DNA from: Hordeum vulgare subsp. vulgare
Lineage: Eukaryota; Streptophyta; Magnoliopsida; Poales; Poaceae
Assembly: GCF_904849725.1 (NCBI RefSeq)
Contig: NC_058520.1
Location: forward strand, 538,398,083 to 538,462,082
Length of the DNA: 64,000 nucleotides
Direction of reading: 5' to 3'
Numbering within the stretch: the stretch's first letter is position 1; each line of letters opens with the position of its first letter. A program made the position numbers and the translations under genes. Positions 11,185 to 22,542 of this stretch are shown piece by piece. The notes under the pieces were generated by a model that ran no database searches, was not told where the DNA came from, and worked only from the letters and a program-made list of their open reading frames with translations.

Positions 11185-14100
11185 TTACATTGTAATAAAT
11201 CTAACACCCATACAGTTCTGGTGTCGATCATGTTTTGGCCGTGGAAGAGGTTTAGTCAGCGGGTCTGCTACATTCAGATCCGTGTGCACTTTGCATGTAT
11301 TTACGTCATGTTCCTCGACGTAGTCGCGGATGAGGTTGAAGCGTCGTTTGATGTGTCTGGTCTTCTTGTGAAACCGTGGTTCCTTTGCTAAGGCAATGGC
11401 ACCAGTGTTGTCACAGAACAAGGTTATTGGATCCAGTGCACTTGGCACCACTCCAAGATCCGTCATGAACTGCTTCATCCAGACACCCTCCTTAGCCGCC
11501 TCCGAGGCAGCCATGTACTCCGCTTCACATGTAGAATCTGCTACGACGCTTTGCTTGGAACTGCACCAGCTTACTGCACCCCCATTAAGAATAAATACGT
11601 ATCCTGTTTGCGACTTAGAGTCGTCCGGATCTGTGTCAAAGCTTGCATCGACGTAACCTTTTACGGCGAGCTCTTCGTCACCTCCATACACGAGAAACAT
11701 CTCCTTAGTCCTTTTCAGGTACTTCAGGATATTCTTGACCGCTGTCCAGTGATCCACTCCTGGATTACTCTGGAACCTACCTGCCATACTTATGGCCAGG
11801 CTAACATCCGGTCTAGTGCACAGCATCGCATACATGATAGAACCTATGGCTGAAGCATAGGGGACGAAGCGCATATGCTCTCTATCTTCATCAGTTGCTG
11901 GGCACTGAGTCTTACTCAATCTCGTACCTTGTAAAACTGGCAAGAACCCTTTCTTGGACTGCTCCATTTTGAACCTCTTCAAAACTTTATCAAGGTATGT
12001 GCTTTGTGAAAGTCCTATCAGGCGTTTTGATCTATCCCTATAGATCTTAATGCCTAGAATGTAAGCAGCTTCTCCTAGGTCCTTCATAGAGAAACTTTTA
12101 TTCAAGTAACCTTTTATGCTCTCCAAAAGCTCTACGTTGTTTCCAATCAGTAATATGTCATCCACATATAATATTAGAAACGCCACAGAGCTCCCACTCA
12201 CTTTCTTGTAAATACAAGATTCTCCAACCACTTGTATAAACCCAAATGCTTTGACCACCTCATCAAAGCGTTTGTTCCAACTCCGAGATGCTTGCACCAG
12301 TCCATAAATGGATCGCTGGAGCTTGCACACCTTGTCAGCGTTTTTAGGATCGAAAAAACCTTCGAGTTGCATCATATACAACTCTTCCTTAAGGAAACCG
12401 TTAAGGAACGCCGTTTTGACATCCATCTGCCACATTTCATAATCGAAAAATGCAGCTATTGCTAACATGATTCTGACGGACTTAAGCATCGCTACGGGTG
12501 AGAAAGTCTCATCGTAGTCAACTCCTGGAACTTGTGAAAAACCCTTTGCCACAAGTCGAGCTTTATAAACGGTCACATTACCGTCAGCGTCCGTCTTCTT
12601 CTTAAAGATCCATTTGTTCTGAATAGCCTTGCGGCCCTCAGGTAGTATCTCCAAAGTCCACACTTTGTTCTCATACATGGATCCTATCTCAGATTTCATG
12701 GCTTCTAGCCATTTGTTGGAATCTGGGCCCACCATTGCTTCTTCATAATTTGCAGGTTCATTGTTGTCTAACAACATGATTGATAAGACGGGATTACCGT
12801 ACCACTCTGGAGCAGCGCGTGATCTCGTCGATCTGCGTGGTTCAACAGAAACTTGAACTGGAGTTTCATGATCATCATCATTAACTTCCTCCTCAACCGG
12901 CGTCGCAACGACAGAGGTTTCCCCTTGCCCTGCGCCACCATTCAGAGGGATGAGAGGTTCGACAACCTCGTCAAGTTCTATCTTCCTCCCACTCAATTCT
13001 CTCGAGAGAAACTCCTTCTCGAGAAAAGCTCCGTTTTTAGCCACAAACACTTTGCCCTCGGATTTGAGATAGAAGGTGTACCCAACTGTCTCTTTTGGGT
13101 AACCTATGAAGACGCACTTTTCCGCTTTGGGTTCCAGCTTTTCAGGCTGAAGCTTTTTGACATAAGCATCACATCCCCAAACTTTAAGAAACGACAACTT
13201 TGGTCTTTTGCAATACCACAGTTCGTATGGTGTCGTCTCAACGGATTTTGATGGTGCCCTATTTAAAGTGAATGCAGCTGTTTCTAATGCATAACCCCAA
13301 AAAGATAACGGCAAATCAGTAAGAGACATCATAGATCGCACCATCTCTAACAAAGTACGATTACGACGTTCGGACACACCATTACGCTGTGGTGTTCCAC
13401 GCGGTGTTAACTGCGAAACAATTCCACATTGTCTTAAGTGAGCACCAAACTCGAAACTCAGATATTCACCCCCACGATCAGACCGTAGGAACTTGAGCTT
13501 CTTGTTACGATGATTTTCCACTTCACTCTGAAATTGCTTGAACTTTTCAAATGTTTCAGACTTGTGCTTCATCAAGTAGACATAACCATATCTACTTAAA
13601 TCGTCAGTGAAGGTGAGAAAATAACGATATCCGCCGCGTGCCTCTACGCTCATTGGACCACACACATCGGTATGTATGATTTCCAACAAGTCACTTGCAC
13701 GCTCCATTGTTCCGGAGAACGGAGTCTTAGTCATCTTGCCCATGAGGCATGGTTCGCACGTGTTAAGTGAATCAAAGTCAAGTGACTCCAAAAGTCCATC
13801 AGCATGGAGTTTCTTCATGCGCTTTACACCAATATGACCCAAGCGGCAGTGCCACAAAAATATGGCGCTATCATTGTTTACTCTAACTCTTTTGGTCTCA
13901 GTGTTATGTATATGCGTATCGCTATCAAGATTCAATATGAACAATCCTCTCACATTCGGTGCATGACCATAAAAGATGTTACTCATAGAAATAGAACAAC
14001 CATTATTCTCAGACTTAAAAGAGTAACCGTCTCGCAATAAACAAGATCTAGATATAATGTTCATGCTCAACGCAGGCACTAAATAACAATGATTTAAGTT

Positions 14101-15165
14101 CATCACTAATCCCGATGGTAGCTGAAGTGACACTGTGCCGACGGGGATTGCATCAACCTTGGAACCATTTCCTACGCGGATCGTCACTTCGTCTTTCGCC
14201 AGCCTTCGCCTATTCCGCAGTTCCTGCTTCGAGTTGCAAATATGAGCAACAGAACCGGTATCGAATACCCAGGCACTACTACGAGAGCCGGTTAAGTACA
14301 CATCAATAACATGTATATCAAATATACCTGATTTTTCTTTGCCCGCCTTCTTATCTGCCAGATACTTGGGGCAATTGCGCTTCCAGTGACCCATACCTTT
14401 GCAATAGAAACACTCCGTTTCAGGCTTAGGACCAGCTTTGGGTTTCTTCGGCGGATTGGCAACAGGCTTGCCGTTCTTCTTCGAATTGCCCTTCTTGCCT
14501 TTGCCGTTTCTCTTGAAACTAGTGGTCTTATTCACCATCAACACTTGATGCTCTTTACGGAGTTCAGACTCTGCGACTTTCAACATCGCAAACAACTCGC
14601 CGGGAGACTTGTTCATCCCTTGCATGTTGTAGTTCAAAACAAAGCCTTTGTAGCTTGGCGGCAGTGATTGAAGGATTCTGTCAGTGATAGCTTCTTGCGG
14701 GAGTTCAATCCCCAGCTCAGCTGGACGGTTTGAGTACCCAGACATTTTGAGCACATGTTCACTGACAGACGAGTTTTCCTCCATCTTGCAAGCATAGAAT
14801 TTATCGGAGGTCTCATACCTCTCGATCCGGGCGTTCTTCTGAAAGATAAACTCCAACTCCTGGAACATCTCAAATGCTCTATGACACTCAAAGCGACGTT
14901 GAAGTACCGGTTCTAAGCCATACAAGACTGCACATTGAACTATCGAGTAGTCCTCCTTACGTGCTAACCAAGCGTTCTTAACATCCTGATCAGCCGTAGC
15001 GGGTGGTTCATCTCCTAGCGCAGCATTAAGGACATAATCCTTCTTCCCAGCTTGTAAGATTAGCTTAAGATTATGAGCCCAGTCTACAAAGTTGCTTCCA
15101 TCATCTTTCAACTTAGCTTTCTCTAGGAACGTATTAAAATTCAAGATGACTGTCGCGTGAGCCAT
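11185..15165 (-). CDS. Copia gag-pol polyprotein, intact
   Basis: An uninterrupted 1326-residue polyprotein starting MAHATVILNFNTF at ATG 15165 and ending at TAA 11185. Domains in order: gag about 1-240; zinc knuckle C252-C255-H260-C265; aspartic protease with D302-T-G-S; GAG-pre-integrase about 430-480 (WHCRLGH); integrase with D500, D563 and E599 (35 residues between the last two, D-D-35-E); reverse transcriptase about 830-1075 with D915 and YVDD at 1000-1003; RNase H with D1173, E1214/E1216 and D1252. The order protease-integrase-RT-RNase H defines Ty1/Copia, and the length is normal for the BARE/Angela family. All catalytic residues I could check are present. It would make virus-like particles and the cDNA integration machinery. 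No sign of decay. Confidence 0.97.
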   Translation of the reverse strand: MAHATVILNFNTFLEKAKLKDDGSNFVDWAHNLKLILQAGKKDYVLNAALGDEPPATADQDVKNAWLARKEDYSIVQCAVLYGLEPVLQRRFECHRAFEMFQELEFIFQKNARIERYETSDKFYACKMEENSSVSEHVLKMSGYSNRPAELGIELPQEAITDRILQSLPPSYKGFVLNYNMQGMNKSPGELFAMLKVAESELRKEHQVLMVNKTTSFKRNGKGKKGNSKKNGKPVANPPKKPKAGPKPETECFYCKGMGHWKRNCPKYLADKKAGKEKSGIFDIHVIDVYLTGSRSSAWVFDTGSVAHICNSKQELRNRRRLAKDEVTIRVGNGSKVDAIPVGTVSLQLPSGLVMNLNHCYLVPALSMNIISRSCLLRDGYSFKSENNGCSISMSNIFYGHAPNVRGLFILNLDSDTHIHNTETKRVRVNNDSAIFLWHCRLGHIGVKRMKKLHADGLLESLDFDSLNTCEPCLMGKMTKTPFSGTMERASDLLEIIHTDVCGPMSVEARGGYRYFLTFTDDLSRYGYVYLMKHKSETFEKFKQFQSEVENHRNKKLKFLRSDRGGEYLSFEFGAHLRQCGIVSQLTPRGTPQRNGVSERRNRTLLEMVRSMMSLTDLPLSFWGYALETAAFTLNRAPSKSVETTPYELWYCKRPKLSFLKVWGCDAYVKKLQPEKLEPKAEKCVFIGYPKETVGYTFYLKSEGKVFVAKNGAFLEKEFLSRELSGRKIELDEVVEPLIPLNGGAGQGETSVVATPVEEEVNDDDHETPVQVSVEPRRSTRSRAAPEWYGNPVLSIMLLDNNEPANYEEAMVGPDSNKWLEAMKSEIGSMYENKVWTLEILPEGRKAIQNKWIFKKKTDADGNVTVYKARLVAKGFSQVPGVDYDETFSPVAMLKSVRIMLAIAAFFDYEMWQMDVKTAFLNGFLKEELYMMQLEGFFDPKNADKVCKLQRSIYGLVQASRSWNKRFDEVVKAFGFIQVVGESCIYKKVSGSSVAFLILYVDDILLIGNNVELLESIKGYLNKSFSMKDLGEAAYILGIKIYRDRSKRLIGLSQSTYLDKVLKRFKMEQSKKGFLPVLQGTRLSKTQCPATDEDREHMRFVPYASAIGSIMYAMLCTRPDVSLAISMAGRFQSNPGVDHWTAVKNILKYLKRTKEMFLVYGGDEELAVKGYVDASFDTDPDDSKSQTGYVFILNGGAVSWCSSKQSVVADSTCEAEYMAASEAAKEGVWMKQFMTDLGVVPSALDPITLFCDNTGAIALAKEPRFHKKTRHIKRRFNLIRDYVEEHDVNTCKVHTDLNVADPLTKPLPRPKHDRHQNCMGVRFITM

Positions 15166-16421
15166 GATCTACAACACAAATATATTCAAAGTGGACTTAG
15201 ACTATGTTCAAGATAATTAGAGTTCAACTTAATCAAATTATATGCTAAACTCCCACTCAAAAAGTACATCTCTCTAGTCATTTGAGTGGTTCATGATCCA
15301 CTTACACTATCTCAAGTCCGATCATCACGTGAGTCGAGTATAGTTTCAGTGGTAAGCATCCCTATGCTAATCATATCAACTATATGATTCATGATCGACC
15401 TTTCGGTCTCATGTGTTCCGAGGCCATGTCTGCACATGCTAGGCTCGTCAAGCTTAACCCAAGTGTTCCGCGTGCGCAACTGTTTTGCACCCGTTGTATG
15501 TGAACGTTGAGTCTATCACACCCGATCATCACGTGGTGTCTCGAAACGACGAACTGTAGCAACGGTGCACAATCGGGGAGAACACAATTTTGTCTTGAAA
15601 TTTTAGTGAGAGATCACCTCATAATGCTACCGTCGTTCTAAGCAAAATAAGGTGCATAAAAGGATTAACATCACATGCAATTCATAAGTGACATGATATG
15701 GCCATCATCACGTGCTTCTTGATCTCCATCACCAAAGCACCGGCACGATCTTCTTGTCACCGGCGCCACACCATGATCATCCATCAACGTGTTGCCATCG
15801 GGGTTGTCGTGCTACTTATGCTGTTACTACTAAAGCTACATCCTAGCAAAATAGTAAGCGCATCTGCAAGCACAAACGTTAGTATAAAGACAACCCTATG
15901 GCTCCTGCCGGTTGCCGTACCATCGACATGCAAGTCGATATTTCTATTACAACATGATCATTTCATACATCCAATATATCACATCACATCGTTGGCCATA
16001 TCACATCACAGTCATACCCTGCAAAAACAAGTTAGACGTTCTCTAATTTTGTTGTTGCATGTTTTACGTGGTGGCCAAGGGTATCTAGTAGGATCGCATC
16101 TTACTTACGCATACACCACAACGGAGATATATGAGTTGCTATTTAACCTCATCCAAGGACCTCCTCGGTCAAATCCGATTCAACTAAAGTTGGAGAAACC
16201 GTCACTTGCCAGTCATCTTTGAGCAAAGGGGGTTACTCGTAACGATGAAACCAGTCTCTCGTAAGCGTACGAGTAATGTCGGTCCAAGCCGCTTCAATCC
16301 AACAATACCGCGGAATCAAGAAAAGACTAAGGAGGGCAGCAAAACGCACATCACCGCCCACAAAAACTTTTATGATCTACTCGAGAAGACATCTACGCAT
16401 GAACCTAGCTCATGATGCCAC
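15166..16421 (-). other. Copia leader with primer binding site
   Basis: About 1.26 kb of untranslated leader between the 5' LTR and gag-pol on the minus strand. Directly after the LTR (16420 leftward) TGGCATCATGAGC resembles the PBS TGGTATCAGAGC complementary to initiator tRNA-Met, used by most Copia elements, but with changes. Small open frames on either strand look incidental. A long leader is usual in BARE/Angela elements. Confidence 0.7.
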
Positions 16422-18248
16422 TGTTGGGGAAACGTCGCATGGGAAACAAAAAATTTCCTACGCGCACGAAGACCTATCATGGTGATGTCCATCTACGAGA
16501 GGGGATGAGTGATCTATGTACCCTTGTAGACCGTACAGCAGAAGCGTTAGAGAACGCGGTTGATGTAGTGGAACGTCCTCACGTCCCTCGATCCGCCCCG
16601 CGAACAATCCCGCGATCAGTCCCACGATCTAGTACCGAACGGACGGCACCTCCGCGTTCAGCACACGTACAGCTCGACGATGATCTCGGCCTTCTTGATC
16701 CAGCAAGAGAGACGGAGAGGTAGAAGAGTTCTCCGGCAGCGTAATGGCGCTCCGGAGGTTGGTGATGATCTTGTCTCAGCAGGGCACCGCCCGAGCTCCG
16801 CAGAAACGCGATCTAGAGGAAAAACTATGGAGGTATGTGGTCGGGCTGCTGTGGGAAAGTCGTCTCAAATCAGCCCTAATTGCTCCATATATATAGGAGG
16901 AGGGAGGGGGGCCTTGCCTTGGGGTCCAAGGACCCTCAAGGGGTCGGCCGAGCCAAGGGGGAGGACTCTCCCCCCCCCCCAAACCGAGTTGGACTAGGTT
17001 TGGTGGGAGGGAGTCCTCCTCCCTTCCCACCTCCTCCCTCCTTTTTTTTTCTTTTCCTTTGATTTCTTATCCTTGGCGCATAGGCCCCTTTTGGGCTGTC
17101 CCACCAGCCCACTAAGGGCTGGTGCGCCACCCTCATGGCCTATGGACTTCCCCGGGGTGGGTTGCCCCCCCGGTGAACTCCCGGAACCCATTCGTCATTC
17201 CCGGTGAATTCTCGGTAACTCCGAAAACCTTCCGGTAATCAAATGAGGTCATCCTATATATCAATCTTCGTTTCCGGACCATTCCGGAAACCCTCGTGAC
17301 GTCCGTGATCTCATCCGGGACTCCGAACAACATTCGGTAACCAACCATATAACTCAAATACGCATAAAACAACGTCGAACCTTAAGTGTGCAGACCCTGC
17401 GGGTTCGAGAACTATGTAGACATGACCCGAGAGACTCCTCTGTCAATATCCAATAGCGGGACCTGGATGCCCATATTGGATCCTACATATTCTACGAAGA
17501 TCTTATCGTTTGAACCTCAGTGCCAAGGATTCGTATAATCCCGTATGTCATTCCCTTTGTCCTTCGGTATGATACTTGCCCGAGATTCGATCGTCAGTAT
17601 CCGCATACCTATTTCAATCTCGTTTACCGGCAAGTCTCTTTACTCGTTCCGTAATACAAGATCCCGCAACTTACACTAAGTTACATTGCTTGCAAGGCTT
17701 GTGTGTGATGTTGTATTACCGAGTGGGCCCCGAGATACCTCTCCGTCACACGGAGTGACAAATCCCAGTCTTGAGCCATACTAACTCAACTAACACCTTC
17801 GGAGATACCTGTAGAGCATCTTTATAGTCACCCAGTTACGTTGCGACGTTTGATACACACAAAGCATTCCTCCGGTGTCAGTGAGTTATATGATCTCATG
17901 GTCATAGGAATAAATACTTGACACGCAGAAAACAGTAGCAACAAAATGACACGATCAACATGCTACGTCTATTAGTTTGGGTCTAGTCCATCACGTGATT
18001 CTCCCAATGACGTGATCCAGTTATCAAGGAACAACACCTTGTTCATAATTAGAAGACACTGACTATCATTGATCAACTGGCTAGCCAACTAGAGGCATGC
18101 TTGGGATGGTGTTTTGTCTATGTATCCACACATGTAAATGAGTCTTCATTCAATACAATTATAGCATGGATAATAAACTATTATCTTGATACAGGAATTA
18201 TAATAATAACTATACATTTATTATTGCCTCTAGGGCATAATTCCAACA
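16422..18248 (-). promoter_or_regulatory. Copia 5' LTR (promoter)
   Basis: 1827 bp, minus strand, starting at 18248. TATATATA lies at about 16887-16895. It drives the intact gag-pol. Nearly identical to the 3' LTR. Confidence 0.95.
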
Positions 18249-18253
18249 GGTAC

Positions 18254-18583
18254 GTCCGCCCAGTGGTGACACCAAATCTAACTCGCCCGGTCTTTGTTGG
18301 ATTGACGCAGGGATCGGAGGAACCAGAACACTCAGCGACCCAGGAAACCACGCCGGTCAACACTGATGATGAATCGTCCATGGGCGATTCGGATTCGATC
18401 CAGTCTCTACATGGGGATTGTCTTGGGGGCTTGTCGCTGGCCATGGACCCCGAAGTCCTTGACCGAACCCGCCGTCAGATTGCCTTTTACATGGCTGGGC
18501 GACTCAACCCTCGCCAAACCCGGCAGGCGGGGATGGAACTTGCGAGACATCTAGAAGCCCGGTCATTGTCTTGGTTGACTTAG
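18254..18583 (+). pseudogene. Element C gag, second segment
   Basis: Continues the frame left at 9306 (V-R-P-V-V-T-P-N-L-T) through an acidic Ser/Thr-rich part (DDESSMGDSDS) to a TAG at 18581-18583. The next open frame begins 10 bp earlier in another phase, so the stop probably follows a frameshift near 18570. Confidence 0.6.
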
Positions 18584-19363
18584 CAGCGGAAATTATAAGG
18601 CTCATGGCGACCCCCATCACACCGGAAAACCAGGAGGCAGTAACCACGGAATTGACGAAACTAAGAGAAGTAGTGGCAAAGGCTCAGCGGGATGCCGAGG
18701 TGGAGTCCGCCAGGATCGAGACCCGGCAAGCTCAAATTACCGTTGAGATAACTCGCTTAAATACTGACAACTGGCGGCTCAAAAGGCACCAGTGCGCATC
18801 TGACGCCGTCCATCAGCGGAGGCACCAGGGTCGCCTGCCCCCTGATCTCAACCCGACCCGCCTGTTGGACACTCCGCGAACTCCCGGGACGGGAGCCGCC
18901 CTAGGGGAGGACCGGGCCAGCCGCCTAACCCGCCGGTTCAACCAGTTGTAGATCGCATCCCCCGATTCCGGACACCTCAAGGTCACTTTTCCAACCCGGT
19001 GGACAACGTCCTTGTTGCAACTCGCCATTTGGAATCTCTTCCGATTCACGGCAATATTCCTGCCGAGATAGAGGCAAGGAACGCCATTGAGATGTTGAAG
19101 ACGGCGGTGGTTCAAAACGCCCAGTTCTCACATAGCCATATAGGCTGCATTCCACTCCCCAGGCGAGTCGCACCAGGAGTCGGCCAGAGGACCAGCCCGC
19201 TGTAAACAGCGGACCGCGGCTCATCCCCCAGGACAACCTGCCTGATCATCAAGACCCGCCTGGCCGGGATCTCTCGGACATCCAAGTCGCCCCAGCCCCT
19301 CTTGTCGGGAGCGGCGGACGAGTGGGGGTGCCGTGCTTGGCCCCCGCCCTTCGCAATGAATGA
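18571..19363 (+). pseudogene. Element C gag, third segment (linker/coiled coil)
   Basis: The frame 18571-18951 encodes a charged helical stretch (residues about 20-75, E/K/R-rich, TKLREVVAKAQRDAE) that looks like a coiled coil, then a basic Pro-rich tail. Between 18952 and 19363 further gag-like pieces appear in other frames (for example DNVLVATRHLESLP). I take the whole stretch as the decayed, poorly conserved middle of gag. Confidence 0.5.
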
Positions 19364-20013
19364 ATGCCCAAGGATTTTAAAGTACCAAGAAAGGTGCCTA
19401 ACTACACCCCGGACCTTGAGCCGGCGTCATGGGTCGAGAGTTATGAAATCGCCATGGACATGCTCGACGTAAACGAAGCAGTTTGCGCCAGATACTTCAC
19501 AATGATGCTCGAAGGGATAGCGCGTACTTGGTTAAAAAACTTACCCCCCAACTCCATCCAGACCTGGGCTGAATTGAAAGAGCGCTTCATCAAAAACTTC
19601 CGAGGAACCTGCAAACGTCCAATGACGATTGTTGATCTGCAGCACTGCGTTCAGCGCCTCGATGAGTCGGCCCACCACTGGTCACGGCGGGTCACGAAAA
19701 TCATTCACTCATCAGACGGTATTACGGCGGCTCAGGCTGTGCTGATCCTCGAGCAAAATTGCCACTACGAACCTCTGGTACAAAAGTTGGGGCGACTCAA
19801 GCGAAAGGTCCAAGACATGGGGGAGCTAATGGATGCCCTCACTAGATACGCTGAGGCGGACGACACCAAAGATCCCGGTGAGGACGGTAAAGCTAACTCG
19901 CCAAGGAGGGGCGAGTCATCAAAAAATCATACCCGGTTCCAGGCACGTAACCGCCACAATCAGGGAGCGAATGGCAAGAAAAGGCAGCAGGAAGAATCTT
20001 CGGATTTAGTCGC
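19364..20013 (+). pseudogene. Element C gag, capsid core
   Basis: Retrotransposon gag domain (Pfam Retrotrans_gag-like). MPKDFKVPRKVPNYTP leads into the conserved core W-V-E-S-Y-E-I-A-M-D, W-L-K-N-L-P-P-N-S-I-Q-T-W and F-R-G-T-C-K-R-P. D carries the same motifs (for example FEGTCKRPAGLVELQHC). The frame is cut at 20013 by the insertion of D and resumes at 32817 as A-N-A-N-T-N-N-G. Confidence 0.8.
20009..20013. repeat. Target-site duplication GTCGC (element D, left)
   Basis: GTCGC directly precedes the 5' LTR of D and recurs at 32812-32816 directly after its 3' LTR. Excision restores the gag codons S-D-L-V-A-N-A-N-T of element C. Confidence 0.92.
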
Positions 20014-20570
20014 TAATGGGGTGATAGTCCTAGGGTAGGGTCATAGGCCTGCTCTAAAGGTCCAACCCAAGGACTACCCCTCACAAGGGACAAGGCCCTT
20101 AGTCAGTTCCGACTGAACTAAGGAGTTCCATTCATCTAGTCGGTAACAGATCCTCGATCGTCCAGTCGAAGATTAGCATTCAGAGTTTATCAAACTAACC
20201 GACTGGATTCCACTCTGCGCATCGTAACCCCCTGGAGGGAAACGGTCATACGTTTCCATATGCCTTAATTAGCATTTAAGACGTACGTTACCTGTAACGT
20301 AGACATTTATTCGCCACTACTCCACCCCTGTGCATCGAACCGTTGTGGAGGGCAGCGCACTCTATATAAGCCACCCTCCCCCTCTGGTGCAGGGGTTAGA
20401 AATTCACTGTATTCGATATTCCACTCGACAACAAGCTCCCTGAGCACTAAGACATAGGGCTATTACCTCCACCGTAGAGGGGCCTGAACTCATACAACCT
20501 CGCCGTAGCTAAGGCTTTGCCCATTCCTTTCGTACCCTACTCATCTACTGTCAGGCTTATACCCATGACA
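20014..20570 (+). promoter_or_regulatory. Element D 5' LTR
   Basis: Starts TAATGGGGTGATAGTCC (TG mutated to TA; the 3' copy keeps TGATGGGGTTATAG) and ends CATGACA. TATATAAG at 20363-20370 is the likely core promoter. Confidence 0.92.
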
Positions 20571-20572
20571 GT

Positions 20573-20590
20573 TGGCGCCCACCGTGGGGC
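20573..20590 (+). other. Element D primer binding site
   Basis: TGGCGCCCACCGTGGGGC, 2 bp downstream of the LTR, identical to that of element C. Confidence 0.85.
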
Positions 20591-20637
20591 AGGCGTCTAA
20601 GCGACTTCCGGCGAGTTTGCGACTACATCACTTCGTC

Positions 20638-22542
20638 ATGTCGTCTGGTGGAGATTCGAGCATGGGTCATGAGATCCTCTTCGGCGCTCTCTCCTTCATC
20701 GTCAACGATTCGGCATGGCTTTGGGACGCCCCTCTCGACGTCGAGGCGCTTCCCCTTCGTGGGGCTACGCACTTCCGTGCCGGCGCCCGCGGCATTCTTC
20801 TTCTCCAGCAGTCGGCTCCGGTGTCGACCTACACCGCCGTCACGCGCCGCAACAAGCGGTCCCGCTGTCCGCGGCTCCAGCGTTGGATGCAACACGCCCA
20901 GGCGCGCCAGAACGCGTCTTCACAAGTGGCGGTTCTAGAGTCAGTTGTGGTTGCCCCGCCGTCTGAACGCTCGGGCTCGGTTCCGACTGAGTTTCCTTCC
21001 GAGTACGCGGGCCGCGGGCCTGCAGCAGAAGTACACATGGCCAATTCCCATGAAGATCCCCGTCAAGCTGGCCGAAACGAGCACGAGATCGGCGAAACGT
21101 CCGGCGCGCGTCGTCCGCCTCGCCGTTCTGCCAGTCGGCACACTCGACGGAGCAACGTGGAGCTGTTCCGCACACCCCTCCTCAACTTGGCCGCGGCTGC
21201 CAAGATAGCCGATTCCCTTCAGCCGACTGATTCAGAGGCTGGCAGGGGAATCGAGCAAATCCGCGCCCTGTTGCACACGGCGAAGCAGCAAAATTCGGCG
21301 GTCTCCCAGTCGCACAACAGGATCTACAATAGTTCTGTTCATGCAAATACGCATCGGTTAGTTCATAGCCCTGGTTCTCATCAGCGACACAGAGGAGGCA
21401 GTCGTTCCATAAATCCCGAAGATCATCGCCGTTCACGCACCCCTCCGCGGGGTGGGCCCTACGGGCCCCGACATCATGATGATCGGCGTTCAGTCAGCGG
21501 CACTTACGACCCAAGGCCCGACGCGAGAGGGCATATCGCCCAGCGGAGGGACGACAGGGGCCGAGCCCACCGCGATGGTTATGTTATTGACCGTCCGAGT
21601 GGAAGCAGGACCATCGTTTCTGGTCTCGAGTGTTTCAGTCGAGCCACCCGTTCGGCTGACATCCCTCCCAACTTCCGATTGGCGACATGAATTAGCAAGT
21701 TTACAGGAGAGTCCAAGCCAGAAACGTGGCTGGATGATTACCGAGTAGCAGTCCAGATCGGAGGAGGAGACGACCATGTCGCCATGAAGCACCTCCCCCT
21801 GATGCTCGACGGTTCGGCGCGAGCGTGGCTGAACCAGTTGGCCCCCTCAAGCATCTAGAGCTGGGCAGATCTGGCCCGAGTGTTCATCAGGACCTTCGAA
21901 GGGACGTGCAAGCGCCCTGCTGGCCTCGTGGAGCTCCAGCACTGCGTCCAAAAGCAGAATGAGCCCCTGCGTGATTTCATTCAGCGCTGGACAACTCCCT
22001 ACCACACGGTGGAGAACGTCATGGAGCATCAAGCAGTCTGCGCCTTCAAGGCAGGCGTGCGGTACAGGGATCTGTACCTAAAGTTCGGCCGAACAGGCGA
22101 CATCTCCATGAGCAAGATGATGGAGATAGCAACACGCTATGCAAATGGCGAAGAAGAGGACCGCATCCGAAGCGGCAAGCACAAAACAGTCGCCGACGGA
22201 GATGGGGGCAACACTCGGAAGCAGAAGCAGAAAGCTCCGTCTACTCCGCAGGAAGAAGTTGCAGCCGTAACCAATGCCAAGTTCAAGGGCAAAGGGAAGG
22301 CTTAGTTCACCCCTAAGAAGAAACAGTTCAATAACCCAATCCTGGATCAGCCATGTCCGGTTCATACGAAGATGGATGAAGAGGGCAACCCCATATATGC
22401 GAAGCATACCACTCGACAGTGTCGCCTCCTGATCCAAGGGTTCAGCGAAGGGCAACCGAGTGAGAAGGACAATGAACATGATGAGGAGGATAAGGAGGAC
22501 CCGTTCCCCCCAAGTCCATGCAACACTGATGATTTTCGCTGA
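20638..22542 (+). pseudogene. Element D gag, with stops
   Basis: Opens at ATG 20638 (MSSGGDSSMGHEIL). The N-terminal third is Arg/Ser-rich; a long basic, His/Arg/Asp-rich stretch (about 21380-21620) follows. The conserved capsid core starts after 21690: F-T-G-E-S-K-P-E-T-W-L-D-D-Y, A-W-L-N-Q-L-A-P-S-S-I and F-E-G-T-C-K-R-P. In-frame stops: TGA 21688-21690, TAG 21856-21858 (element C has CAG here: S-I-Q-T-W), TAG 22303-22305, and the terminal TGA 22540-22542. A Cys/His segment (C-P-V-H ... H-T-T-R-Q-C) near 22350-22425 is a possible zinc-binding remnant. Protease lies in the +1 frame; a C-run at 22504-22510 is the likely slip site. Confidence 0.75.

Larger units (their letters stand above)
9307..18248 (-). 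mobile_element. Complete Ty1/Copia element, Angela/BARE/WIS-type
   Basis: An 8942-bp minus-strand element with two LTRs of 1826 and 1827 bp and the TSD GGTAC at 9302-9306 and 18249-18253. Read on its own strand the LTR begins TGTTGGAATTATGCCC, typical of the Angela/BARE/WIS group from memory. The LTRs differ at about 30 positions plus two homopolymer indels by hand count (about 1.6%), so it is the youngest datable insertion here. Its gag-pol frame is intact, with PBS and polypurine tract present, so it may be autonomous. Confidence 0.95.

Noticed and set aside
12853..13251. 132-codon plus-strand frame and others across 11396-14667
   Set aside because: Shadows of the intact minus-strand Copia gag-pol frame.
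15698..16222. 174-codon plus-strand frame
   Set aside because: Lies in the leader of the minus-strand Copia element, has no recognisable domain and is antisense to the transcript.
20840..21175. Minus-strand frames opposite gag of D
   Set aside because: Antisense shadows of a GC-rich gag. No splice or protein evidence, unlike the real antisense genes further right.
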